Shown here piece by piece: positions 1 through 7,260 of a stretch of DNA of 11,726 bases. A program made the translations under genes and the position numbers. The stretch is taken from contig JAOXYC010200795.1 of the NCBI GenBank assembly GCA_028565715.1, positions 1 to 11,726 of the forward strand, given 5' to 3'. How positions within the stretch are numbered: the stretch's first letter is position 1; each line of letters opens with the position of its first letter. Below the pieces are notes generated by a model that was not told the origin of the DNA, ran no database searches, and saw only the letters and a program-made list of their open reading frames with translations. Source of the DNA: Phoronis pallida. Its lineage: Eukaryota; Phoronida; Phoronidae.

Positions 1-567
1 AAAAAGTGTCAATACAGTCATATTGCCACAATGTTCTACTTTCCTATATTATCAAGGGGAATTCTGGGAGCTTGTCTTAGATGTGGATTGGCTCTTCGTT
101 CCTCCCCTAACAAATCTTTTCTTTAAGACTGAAAATACCTTTTGTAACTTAAACTCATACATCGCTATTTACGATCAGTGTAGAATTATCAATTATTGAA
201 ATACGACAACCTTCATTTGTTATCAAACACAATGTTAATATGTGACAGTTGATCTCAGTTATCTTGTTGATCTGTCAATAAGATATTTCATCAAATCACT
301 TTGGCCGCCTGTATAGAGATTTCCGGAAGAAGCGAAGGTATTGATTCATTCAGATGAATGTAAGGATGCACTTTGTAACAAACAATCAAACGCAATTGAC
401 CTCATTCAATAGTTGATAATTGCACATTCGTAAAACAACATTTCGTTGTGTGATTATATTATTCACAAATGCACAAGGGTTATTTATGTTAATAGTGATA
501 CTGTATTGAATCCAGAAATGAGATGAATCTTTAGTTGTTATTGATAACATTGTTAACTTTATTTAAG
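1..567. other. Intron or upstream sequence, no exon found
   Basis: This is AT-rich non-coding sequence ending in the acceptor ATTTAAG|GCG. The preceding FERM F2 exon must end in phase 0, and I cannot find one here that does so. A short open stretch near 319-361, between TATAG and GTAAGG, would end in the wrong phase. A 46-bp segment at 159-204 recurs in diverged form at 2390-2432. Nothing else is recognisable. Confidence 0.6.
159..204 (+). repeat. Dispersed repeat copy A (partner at 2390-2432)
   Basis: The segment begins ACATCGCT, then TTACGA, then TGTAGAATTATCAATTATT and AAATAC. The second copy at 2390-2432 has the same blocks with a few substitutions and a 3-bp shorter spacer. The two copies lie in different introns in the same orientation. 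This suggests two fragments of an unidentified interspersed repeat whose limits I cannot set. Confidence 0.6.
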
Positions 568-618
568 GCGGCACAGAACCTAGAGGAATATGGAATTCAT
601 TTTCATAAAGTTTTGAAG
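568..618 (+). CDS. PTPN13: Exon encoding the FERM F2/F3 junction (PTPN13-like)
   Basis: This 51-bp exon encodes 17 residues, AAQNLEEYGIHFHKVLK. The pattern of an AAQ-like helix followed by EYGI/VHFHxV is the hallmark of the end of the F2 helical lobe and the first F3 strand in FERM proteins. PTPN13 has EYGVHFHRV at this place, from memory. The acceptor is ATTTAAG at 561-567 and the donor is GTAATT from 619. The exon begins and ends in phase 0, which fits the following exon exactly. The exon is small, but its fit in frame, order and sequence to the next exon makes it secure. The preceding exon, with the rest of F2, is probably upstream of the window. Confidence 0.88.
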
Positions 619-1092
619 GTAATTATTCGATATCGCTTTAGTGTCATAGTTTGGTCTTATAACAATGAAAGATGAGATTGAAATTTTTTTGAGATTTAAT
701 ACATTTATTTATGAAACATATTTATATCAATATATGAACATTTGAATGAATACATGAAATTGGCTGGGGTAACTCCAAAGACCGGAGCCGTGTTCTAGAG
801 TTACCCTGAAACGTTCTATAAAACCCATAATAAAAGTGATACATCTTTATGGCAATGCCTTTTATTAATAAATTTGAGACAGAATCATGTAACTTGACTG
901 GAAAGCACTTCAAATAGATGTCACCTTTAAAATAGATACATTTTATGTTTCATCTCGACACACATTTTGTTGAAATGATAGTTTTTTGTTCCTTAAGCCA
1001 TATTGCTAACTCAATTACTGATTGACAGTCACCAAGGTGGTGAACAATTTGTAAACAATTTTAATATTAATAACGTTCATTATTTCATTTAG
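619..1092 (+). other. Intron 1 of the visible gene
   Basis: This 474-bp AT-rich intron runs from GTAATT to TTTCATTTAG. It contains no recognisable repeat or coding signal. Open stretches on the minus strand at 722-913 and across its 3' end do not resemble any protein I know. Confidence 0.85.
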
Positions 1093-1313
1093 AATAAGAA
1101 TGACCATTACAACTATATTTGGGCTGGCCTCAGTATCCGTGGACTCTACTTGGCTGAAAAGAACGGAAGCGAGCGCAAAATCATCCATCGCCATCCTTGG
1201 GTGCAAACGGAGAAAATATCATTCAATCGTAGACGGTTCAGCATCCTGCCAAAATCTGACAGTGACATCTTAAAACTTAGCAAGTTCAGTTACTACACGG
1301 AAACTCATAAAAT
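1093..1313 (+). CDS. PTPN13: Exon encoding most of the FERM F3 (C) lobe
   Basis: This 221-bp exon enters in phase 0 and leaves two bases, AT, completed by the next exon. It encodes about 73 residues. The landmarks are YIWAGLSIRGLYLAEKNGS, where an invertebrate FERM F3 strand pair reads GIxxxGIxLxExxNG, then HRHPWVQTEKISFNRRRFSI, the W..I..ISF..K.F segment typical of FERM F3, then LSKFSYYTETHKM. F3 is a PH/PTB-like fold that binds phosphoinositides or tails of membrane proteins. The basic RRR after ISFN is in keeping with an acidic ligand, but this is inference. The acceptor is TTTCATTTAG and the donor GTAAGT at 1314 is a perfect consensus. The match to the FERM family is clear; the choice of PTPN13 rests on the whole gene. 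Confidence 0.93.
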
Positions 1314-1360
1314 GTAAGTAACATAGTAAGGATGAACTTTAAAACTGCTTTATAGTACTC

Positions 1361-1691
1361 TTAAAGTAATGAGTGACATTGTCTTTTTAGAGTTCTGATG
1401 TTGCTATCCCAAGCAGACGATAATTTGTGTCAAACACCTCCGTGTTTATTGAGAGAGGGGTCGTCACATTTAACAAGTATCCCTTCCTTGACACCTCTTT
1501 CAATCAGTTTTTCTCTACTAATGTCTACATTATCAATAGAAAACTCGTCATTTTGTTCATGTAGATGATTATGAACCAACCTTACGGTGTTGGTACATAC
1601 GTTTCTTGAAAGGTTGTTCAGTCTCTCCTATATATAATAATCCAGGCAGACAATTTGCTCCTTCACAATGTTTTCCATAAACTATGCTACT
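1361..1691 (-). pseudogene. Broken GIY-YIG endonuclease of Penelope-like retroelement type
   Basis: Read on the minus strand, the first frame gives IVYGKHCEGANC, then GLLYIGETEQPFKKRMYQHR. The VYG and YIGET pair with R and H downstream is the GIY-YIG nuclease core, where GIY-YIG forms the sheet and the R and E side chains act in DNA cleavage. A frameshift near 1575-1595 moves the reading to a second frame with NHLHEQNDEFSIDNVDI, ERGVKEGILVK and PSLNKHGGV. A TGA at 1430-1432 stands where related proteins have a charged residue, after which HKLSSAWDSNIR continues to a stop at 1361-1363. The RGVKE..P SLN..GG ending is common in the nuclease domain of Penelope-like elements. The reverse transcriptase part is not visible. 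It is a dead 5'-truncated copy lying antisense in an intron. A stand-alone GIY-YIG gene is less likely, because of the two disablements. Confidence 0.75.
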
Positions 1692-1909
1692 CGTTCATCC
1701 TAAGGACAAACCTCGAAAGGATCAAGAATGAATTATTGATGAGGTCAATGTTTATTATGCTTTTAGTGATGGTGGTGGTAGTCGGTTTAACAGGTATATC
1801 TTGTGTGTACATTTCACTCATATTTGTTCTAAGTGTGGTTTGGTAGTTTACACATTTAGTTTTGCTAGATTAATTTTCTATGCCCATCTACACACCGTCA
1901 TAAGAAAGG

Positions 1910-2043
1910 TACATTAGGGGTCAATTAAAAATTTGCAAATGTGACGAAACGAGTATGCCCGTAAACTCCCTGGTGAACAACCAATGCCAAGGTGACGTCA
2001 AACACAAGGTCGCCATCACAGCTTTTATTTGACCCCTACTGTA
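1910..2043. mobile_element. Small TA-flanked inverted-repeat element (mariner-like MITE)
   Basis: The ends are TACATTAGGGGTCAATTAAAA (1910-1930) and its inverted partner at 2023-2043, with two mismatches over 21 bp. If the terminal TA at each side is the target duplication, the element is 130 bp (1912-2041), with ends beginning CATTAGGGG and CAGTAGGGG. TA duplication is the rule for Tc1/mariner/pogo transposases. There is no coding capacity, so it would be a non-autonomous MITE. An internal TGACGTCA palindrome at 1993-2000 equals a CRE consensus, but this may be chance. Confidence 0.75.
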
Positions 2044-2389
2044 TATCATTCCTTGACTCTTTCTTTTGTCTATTTACTTGTTTTTCAAAAATCTCTGTTG
2101 TTCATAGTTTCTAAAAAAAACAAGGTAATTTAGGAACCATACTTCATGCAAGGGCCTGGTCCTTGACAAGTGTTAAATATGCACCATTTTGATTTAAAAA
2201 TGCCTTATTCATTTGAAACATATCATTACCTGTACTCAACCTAGGGACTTAATTGCAATTTCAAAACTTTTGACCACTTAATGTAAGGGTTGTCAGGTTG
2301 CTCCAAAGGTTTGAAGGGGAACAGCTACCTTTGTCTCTGTTCATCACCTGGCTATCAACATTACATAATTTCTACAATATTAAATGCTT

Positions 2390-2432
2390 ACATCGCTCCT
2401 TACGAATGTAGAATTATCAATTATTTAAATAC
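2390..2432 (+). repeat. Dispersed repeat copy B (partner at 159-204)
   Basis: This 43-bp segment shares ACATCGCT, TTACGA, TGTAGAATTATCAATTATT and AAATAC with 159-204, in the same orientation. Flanking sequence is not obviously alike, so both are short remnants or the conserved end of one repeat. Confidence 0.6.
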
Positions 2433-2967
2433 CATGTTTTCATCTGTTTCTTTATGACTGAAAACAAATTAATAGAGCAAAGAAAAATCAAAACTGCATT
2501 TTCTGTTCAATCTCACATAGGTCTTGCACAACTAGGTGCAAAATCTAAGACATTCTTTAAAAGTTGTAGAAATCGTGAAGGGAAATGTTTTCGATGTCAC
2601 TAGCAGCGCTGAGCTGGAATGAAAATAGTACTTAAAAACTAAAAAAATCTTTTTGAAAAAATTGTTTACAAATTTAAAGTTTAATTTTCAATATGAATAT
2701 CCATGTATGAAGGATTGAAGTCCAACTGCGCACAGTTTCAAGACATTTCCTTGATTTTTGGAGAAATAATTTCAAGACAAAATGTTTGCATTTTTTTGTG
2801 AACCACCCTATATATCTTTTTAAACTTGTCACCTAGAAACAGAATTTGTGAGTGAAGTGTATTGATATTGATGTGGTGCTTGAATTTTTTTTATTTTATT
2901 GTCTGACATTTGTTTTTTGTAAAACCTTTTCTTTTGCTTACGTAACAGTTGTCCATTTTCTCTCCAG

Positions 2968-3059
2968 GGGTCGCTACCTACTGCAACAGTGCACTACGCA
3001 ACATCGGTTCCAGATACAGATGAGATCAAGGGAAAATGTTTCTCAAATGTTCAGACAAG
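2968..3059 (+). CDS. PTPN13: Exon encoding the FERM F3 C-terminal helix
   Basis: This 92-bp exon completes the split ATG codon and encodes GRYLLQQCTTQHRFQIQMRS and then RENVSQMFRQ, leaving one base, G. The YLLxxCxxQHxFxxxMR pattern is the long closing helix of FERM F3. PTPN13 has YLLHLCSYQHKFQLQMR here, from memory, which is the closest family match I know. The acceptor TTTTCTCTCCAG has a good pyrimidine tract; the donor is GTAAAC at 3060. The exon's own frame stays open a little past the donor, but the added residues are unlike the family and the phase G|AC joins the next exon cleanly. Confidence 0.92.
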
Positions 3060-3091
3060 GTAAACATTGCGAGTGTTATTAAATCAGTTAT

Positions 3092-3312
3092 AACATCTCC
3101 TGAATGAAAAGTGGATATAATAAAAGAAATCACTGCTGTGACCACAATTAATTATATAGATAAATTTGGAATCTGAATTTTTTTTTACTGTTCCTGTCAT
3201 GGCTGCCTCATTAGCTCAGATGGTAGAGCATATGCCTAGATAGCAAACTGCCGTGGGTTTGAGTCCCATGATGGGTCAGAAAATTTTTTCAGATTCCAAA
3301 CATCTCCTGAAT
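3092..3312 (+). mobile_element. tRNA-derived insertion with 14-bp target-site duplication
   Basis: The sequence AACATCTCCTGAAT occurs at 3092-3105 and again at 3299-3312. An exact 14-bp direct repeat of this kind is the mark of LINE-type (target-primed) insertion. The inserted part is about 193 bp (3106-3298). It contains a tRNA-like segment at 3205-3277, and a perfect 13-bp inverted repeat TTTGGAATCTGAA at 3165-3177 and 3288-3300, the second copy overlapping the right duplication by two bases. The tRNA-like part lies near the 3' rather than the 5' side, unlike an ordinary tRNA-SINE. No A-rich tail is seen. Confidence 0.7.
3205..3277 (+). tRNA. tRNA-like (pseudo-tRNA) sequence with pol III boxes
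   Basis: The 73-nt segment folds as a near-cloverleaf. The D stem is GCTC/GAGC with loop AGATGGTA. The anticodon stem TATGC/GCAAA has one A-A mismatch and loop CTAGATA, putting AGA in the anticodon position. The T stem GTGGG/CCCAT has loop TTTGAGT. The acceptor ends pair at six of seven positions only if one extra base is allowed. The A box is TAGCTCAGATGG (3212-3223) and the B box is GGTTTGAGTCC (3256-3266). A run of six T at 3284-3289 would stop RNA polymerase III just after. AGA would mean serine, but the long variable arm of tRNA-Ser is missing, so this is a tRNA-derived repeat rather than a working tRNA gene. Confidence 0.65.
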
Positions 3313-3469
3313 TCTGTGTTTTGTTAGGTTTAATCTTGAGTAAAAAGTAGTGCTGAAAAACAACAACAAAGTAAGGTTGTCTTTCTTTATTGCTGGTATA
3401 GCGTGGATTATAGCTACCAATGATCAATTCATTTGATGAGATTTGTTTTTTGCCATAGAGTCAGTAGAA

Positions 3470-3582
3470 AATTGAAAACAAAAACAAAGACGCTGAAGTT
3501 CATAGTTCCTGATGATGATATTGGTTTAATATCGAAACATCGAGCACTATAAACTTCAGCGTCTTTGTTTTTGTTTTCAATT
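3470..3582. repeat. Perfect 31-bp inverted repeat around a hammerhead-like core
   Basis: The arms at 3470-3500 and 3552-3582 are exact reverse complements over 31 bp; each contains ACAAAGACGCTGAAGTT or its complement. A further ATAG/CTAT pairs inside. The loop holds CTGATGA (3509-3515), a 6-bp hairpin GATATT/AATATC (3517-3533) and GAAAC (3534-3538). CAATTCATTTG occurs at 3425-3435 and 3578-3588, the second copy overlapping the right arm, and may be a duplicated target. Confidence 0.9.
3509..3538 (+). ncRNA. Hammerhead-ribozyme-like core, probably decayed
   Basis: CTGATGA, a 6-bp helix with a 5-nt loop, and GAAAC follow each other in the order and spacing of the hammerhead catalytic core with helix II. 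Hammerheads are known in Penelope-like elements and retrozymes. A convincing helix III with a UH cleavage site is missing in the few bases (CATCGAGCA) before the outer stem closes. It is therefore best read as a relic or look-alike of a retroelement end. Confidence 0.4.
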
Positions 3583-4550
3583 CATTTGCCATTTAACTAT
3601 CTGCAGCACATAGCCAGTTTGCGAAAAATGGTGGATTATTCAGTCCTAGACGATGTCGTGGCTAATAATAAAAAATTAGGTGACTGTGTTTTGTGATTGA
3701 ATACTAGGGTAGATGTGTGATAAATATAGTTCTGCATTTTTTATTCAAATCTTTGTTTTCCAGGGTTCTTTCATTTTTCAGGACTTCTTTTAAAATGTTC
3801 TAAACATCAATGTTATCTTTTAAATCATAGCGAAATACTACCCATAATTATGTATGCCCTGAAAGGAATCTCATAGTTGTTTTTAGTTGAAAACCAACAG
3901 GGGTAATTAAAAGATCAATACTCAACTAATAAAGAATGCAAAATACATTAAGACACTGATATGATTACATACAAATGTTGTCTCGAGACTTCTCATGCAA
4001 AATGCATCATTTGGTGATGCATAACTCATTTAGTATTGGATGTACAAGTTTTTTAAAAATACTACTGATACGAATGAGTACTAACAAAGCGTAAAAACAT
4101 TTTTTGCAATGATGTTCTATGCTCTTTCGCTAGTTTCTACGAAATATTCAGGTGAATTTATTCTTCATTCTTAGTGAATTGCCAATTTACCAACTTCATC
4201 AATCAGTATATATCTACCAAGTTAAAATGTGTTGAATATTTTTAATTCTTGATCAGTCTTTCTGTTGTGCATTTTGTAAAAATGTGGTGGCTTGTTCAAA
4301 TTTCACAATTTCTGATTTCTGACCAGATAAAGAGTTTATGTCTGAAGGAAAATTGCAATAGGTAATAGTAATAAGGATATCCACGACCGTCTAAATGAAT
4401 TTGGAGATTGAATTGTGGTTAAAAACAAACCAAGTGCTGACCTGTTTGTCTGAGAAATACTTCTCTGTCAATTCTCTAGTGTCATGTTTCTCAACTAAAC
4501 AGATTATACCGACTTTCATTAATTGATTTCTGTTTTTATTTGTGGTTCAG

Positions 4551-4660
4551 ACTTCCCGTTAGAAGCAGACAGATCGGAAAAGGTTGAATACGAGCCCATT
4601 CCAGAACGTGATCATGATGACGAGGTGTTGGACATAGGAAGTGATTATGAAAACGAAGAG
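4551..4660 (+). CDS. PTPN13: Exon encoding an acidic linker after FERM
   Basis: This 110-bp exon, entered with one base carried over, encodes 37 residues: DFPLEADRSEKVEYEPIPER, then DHDDEVLDIGSDYENEE. It is strongly acidic in its second half and has no domain I recognise. Two tyrosines, in YEPI and YENE, sit in acidic surroundings like those around phosphotyrosine sites. The acceptor TTGTGGTTCAG and donor GTTTGT are acceptable, and phases on both sides match (in with G|AC, out at phase 0). The join to the flanking exons without a stop supports it. Its residues are poorly conserved in the family, so the support comes from splicing and frame rather than homology. Confidence 0.82.
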
Positions 4661-4817
4661 GTTTGTTCATTAAAAAAAAATATGACAGTTCTTTTGTCAT
4701 AGTCACTCATGATTTTGCTCAAAAACACTTTTTAAAACTCTGTTTTCACAGTTTTATTTGGTCATTTTTTATCTTAGTTTTTCCTAAAAAATCAAACTAA
4801 GCAAGTTCTTGGATAAA

Positions 4818-4843
4818 AACTTGTATATAGCCCAGATTTGAAC
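4818..4843 (+). repeat. Dispersed 26-bp repeat, copy 1
   Basis: AACTTG, ATA, AGCCCAGATTTGAAC. It matches 7953-7978 at 24 of 26 positions, same strand. A weaker relative with TATAAAGC and GATTTGA lies near 6280-6300. Confidence 0.6.
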
Positions 4844-6230
4844 TTATTTTTTTTAAATCTGAATTTAAAGTTAATTTTATCACCCACTATGGTAGTCAAA
4901 GATTTGTTTCCTCTGTAGTTTTATCTTCACATAACCTATTTATAGCCACACTCGTTCAATACAAAGTTGGCTTTTCTGGCGCATTTTGTAAAATAGTTCT
5001 TAAAAGTGTGTTAAAACATGTTTAGAAGATGAATTGACAAAACGCTTTACAAAAAAAAAATGTAACATTTATCAACCTGTATGAATAGAAATCAATGTTA
5101 ATTCCATCTAATATTTAGATCAATTTGTATAAACTTATTATATCAAAAAATGTTGGTTTTAGCTGTATATTCGTTTTCCCAAATGGGCAATATAAACTGC
5201 TTACAGTTCTGAAATGGTGTAAAAATGGTATGAAAATAGATCAATGTTAATTTGAAGTAGACCATTAGGAGTATCTTGGTAATCAAGCTTCCGACAAATT
5301 TGTTTAGCTCCAAGCGATAGATGTAGACAAGATTGCGAAGTTTAGCTTACAGTGACTCGGTTTTTAAACCAGTGATGCGTGGATTTATTGGCAGGTTGTC
5401 AGCTCAATGAGGATTTATGCATATCGGATGAAATCTTAATATTTCTTGATATTATCTCCAAGACGTGATATGTGGAAAGTTTAGTGAAGCATCGGATGTA
5501 ATTAAATCCAGGAATGGAAATCTTGTATGTTATCACAGACAGTGGAACAAGATTTGAACTGTTTGCATATGACATATAATTGTTCATAGAAATGTTTGGG
5601 TTATGTTGGAAATGATATTGGAAATGTTTGGAAGCATTTGATATAGCTCCAGTGATGGATTGGGCACCTGAATTCTAGACTGAAATCTGAATAGGAAGTT
5701 GTTCCGGTTCTGTTGGAAAGTTTCTGAAGCGTAAACAAAATGCAGTTAAGAAGATCATGGAATCTTGCCACACAGAATCCAAAACAGATGTTCACAGCCT
5801 TTTGATCTGATGTTTTGTGATTAGATTTTGTGCTCATATATTTTGTTTAGAACTGGATTCTAGTTCATTATGGAGGTGAAACATGTCAGTTTTTCTAAGA
5901 ACGTTTGTTATATCCAGGTAGGTTGGAGAGAATCAAATTGCAAAATGAAATTATAATGAAATGTTATATTTTTTCTTTCTCAGTGATATTTTTACGAAAG
6001 TGTCGCTTATGACAGCCCTTAAGTTGCTGTCTCTAGTTTTGAACCTTATAAACTTTTTTGTAGTTTGGTCAACAAAACTTGCAGTCATAACATTTTGTTA
6101 ATGAGTTTTTTTAATCAGGTTAAGGAGTCTTTTTGGATAAAAAAGTGGGGGGTTTTCAACTTTGTTTGAACATACATAATTATATTTTTGGCAGTTTTTG
6201 TGATGTTATTTCCCTAAAAAATTTACAAAT

Positions 6231-6267
6231 TTTTTGAATTTTTTTTACTTTCATTCAAATTCAAAAA
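6231..6267. repeat. 11-bp stem hairpin
   Basis: TTTTTGAATTT at 6231-6241 pairs perfectly with AAATTCAAAAA at 6257-6267 across a 15-nt loop. It is AT-rich and may have arisen by chance. Confidence 0.5.
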
Positions 6268-6546
6268 TGTTGTCAAGCTGTATAAAGCTTTGATTTGACA
6301 CTTTTAAACAGGTCCCAAAGGTTAAAAATATGAGGATATTTTTAACAATAAAAGATAGTGATTAGGTTTTGTGGTTTTCATTGTCTCTCGTTCCCTGGCA
6401 TCTTCAAATGATGACTGACATCTTAGTTACTGAACCTTCAGATTTCCTACGATCAGTTGTTCTAATTGAGTTAGTAATGATTTTAGGATTTCTGAAATGA
6501 CAGGCTTAGAATTTTGCAATTATTTGTAACTATATTGATTCTATTT

Positions 6547-6696
6547 AGAGTTTTCTCATCTTATAACTTTAAAGGATGACAGATTTTTTAGTTTATATTT
6601 TGATAAATGATGATGATCGGACAGTTATTTGATCAGTTACCTTTGGACAATGAGCTAGATACAGATCTAGCTCATTGCTTTGGACGAGAAAACTCT
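6547..6696. repeat. Nested palindrome: outer 11-bp arms with an inner 13-bp hairpin
   Basis: AGAGTTTTCTC at 6547-6557 is repeated inverted at 6686-6696. Inside, CAATGAGCTAGAT (6648-6660) pairs perfectly with 6665-6677 across a 4-nt loop, ACAG. The inner hairpin is bounded by the direct repeat CTTTGGAC at 6641-6648 and 6678-6685. An 8-bp duplication would suit a hAT-type insertion, but the body is only about 30 bp, so the origin is unclear. Confidence 0.7.
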
Positions 6697-6825
6697 TATC
6701 AGAATTGGTAATGCTAAGAACAGCTGCATTTTCAATCAAACTATGGAGTAATAGATATGAGAATAAACTTATTTTTGCTTCTAAGAAAAGCGTGGAGTCT
6801 TTATCTTAGCTGCAATTTTTAGAAG

Positions 6826-6871
6826 GCTTAAAAAAGTTAATTAAGGATCCACACAATTAACTTTTTTAAGC
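6826..6871. repeat. Perfect 17-bp stem hairpin
   Basis: GCTTAAAAAAGTTAATT at 6826-6842 pairs with its exact reverse complement at 6855-6871 across a 12-nt loop, AAGGATCCACAC. It lies about 100 bp before the next acceptor, so in the transcript it could fold near the branch region of intron 4. No family is recognised. Confidence 0.9.
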
Positions 6872-6973
6872 GAAATGATTATTCTTATAATTTTCTTACT
6901 TATGAAAAGAAAACATTTACAATACTGTTTGTTTTTCACTGTTGTTTCTTACTAATAAATTCTTATTTCTCAG

Positions 6974-7059
6974 ATGGAGAGTCCATACGCTGAGGTTAGA
7001 CCAACAGGCTCTCAACAACGAAGGAACAAATCTGTCAAGACAAAATCTCAAAATAACAG
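6974..7059 (+). CDS. PTPN13: Exon encoding a basic linker segment
   Basis: This 86-bp exon enters in phase 0 and leaves two bases, AG. It encodes MESPYAEVRPTGSQQRRNK, then SVKTKSQNNR with the last codon split. It is rich in R, K, S, Q and N, and probably disordered. PYAEV is a third tyrosine in a phosphosite-like setting. The acceptor TCTTATTTCTCAG is strong and the donor is GTACAT. The first codon happens to be ATG, but it is internal, since the frame continues from the exon before. The basic character contrasts with the acidic exon just upstream. No domain is recognised; the frame and both splice phases support it. Confidence 0.82.
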
Positions 7060-7140
7060 GTACATTGACAATTATTTGCTAATTTAAGGACCAAGATTAG
7101 AAAAATGGACACAAAAGAAATGCGGTATGAGTTTAAAATC

Positions 7141-7166
7141 GACAGTCCTTGTGGGAGTTGACTGTC
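7141..7166. repeat. 7-bp hairpin in short intron 5
   Basis: GACAGTC (7141-7147) pairs with GACTGTC (7160-7166) across 12 nt. Intron 5 (7060-7260) is only 201 bp and has nothing else of note. Confidence 0.4.
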
Positions 7167-7260
7167 TGATCTGACTATTCTAAGGTCTTTGTTATCATCT
7201 TTTGAGCAAACTCTAGATTTAACGTGTCACTGAGTAATATAGTTATGTCATTTACTGCAG

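Larger units (their letters stand above)
1314..2967 (+). other. Intron 2 of the visible gene
   Basis: This 1,654-bp intron runs from GTAAGT to TTTTCTCTCCAG. It holds a decayed Penelope-like GIY-YIG fragment (minus strand, 1361-1691), a TA-flanked small inverted-repeat element (1910-2043) and copy B of a dispersed repeat (2390-2432). The stretch 2433-2967 is AT-rich and otherwise unremarkable. Confidence 0.85.
3060..4550 (+). other. Intron 3 of the visible gene
   Basis: This 1,491-bp intron runs from GTAAAC to TTGTGGTTCAG. Its first third holds a tRNA-derived insertion (3092-3312) and a perfect 31-bp inverted repeat (3470-3582). A short hairpin, ATGCATCA then TGATGCAT with a 5-nt loop, lies at 4002-4022. 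From about 3600 to 4550 I see only AT-rich sequence. Confidence 0.85.
4661..6973 (+). other. Intron 4 of the visible gene
   Basis: This 2,313-bp intron runs from GTTTGT to TCTTATTTCTCAG. It holds one copy of a 26-bp dispersed repeat (4818-4843), an 11-bp hairpin (6231-6267), a nested palindrome (6547-6696) and a strong hairpin (6826-6871). The stretch 5200-5870 is less AT-rich than its surroundings and open on the minus strand over 5399-5587 and 5601-5837, but the products resemble nothing I know. Confidence 0.85.

Noticed and set aside
319-361. Possible exon with open frame RFPEEAKVLIHSDE between TATAG and GTAAGG
   Set aside because: It would end in phase 1, while the exon at 568 needs phase 0, and the residues do not resemble the end of FERM F2.
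722-913. 63-codon minus-strand open stretch in intron 1
   Set aside because: There is no recognisable motif, it lies wholly within an intron, and its length is expected by chance.
2304-2333. Small hairpin CAAAGGT/ACCTTTG
   Set aside because: The 7-bp stem has no context and is likely chance.
3205-3277. Functional serine tRNA gene
   Set aside because: The anticodon position reads AGA, but there is no long variable arm, the acceptor pairing is imperfect and T-loop position 56 is T, so it is a pseudo-tRNA.
3236-3427. Minus-strand open stretch with WDSNPRQFAI
   Set aside because: This is the antisense reading of the tRNA-like sequence; such peptides commonly arise from tRNA-derived repeats.
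5399-5837. Two adjacent minus-strand open stretches of 62 and 78 codons
   Set aside because: The products are unlike any family I know and there is no splice or start context; they may be part of an old repeat, but this cannot be supported.
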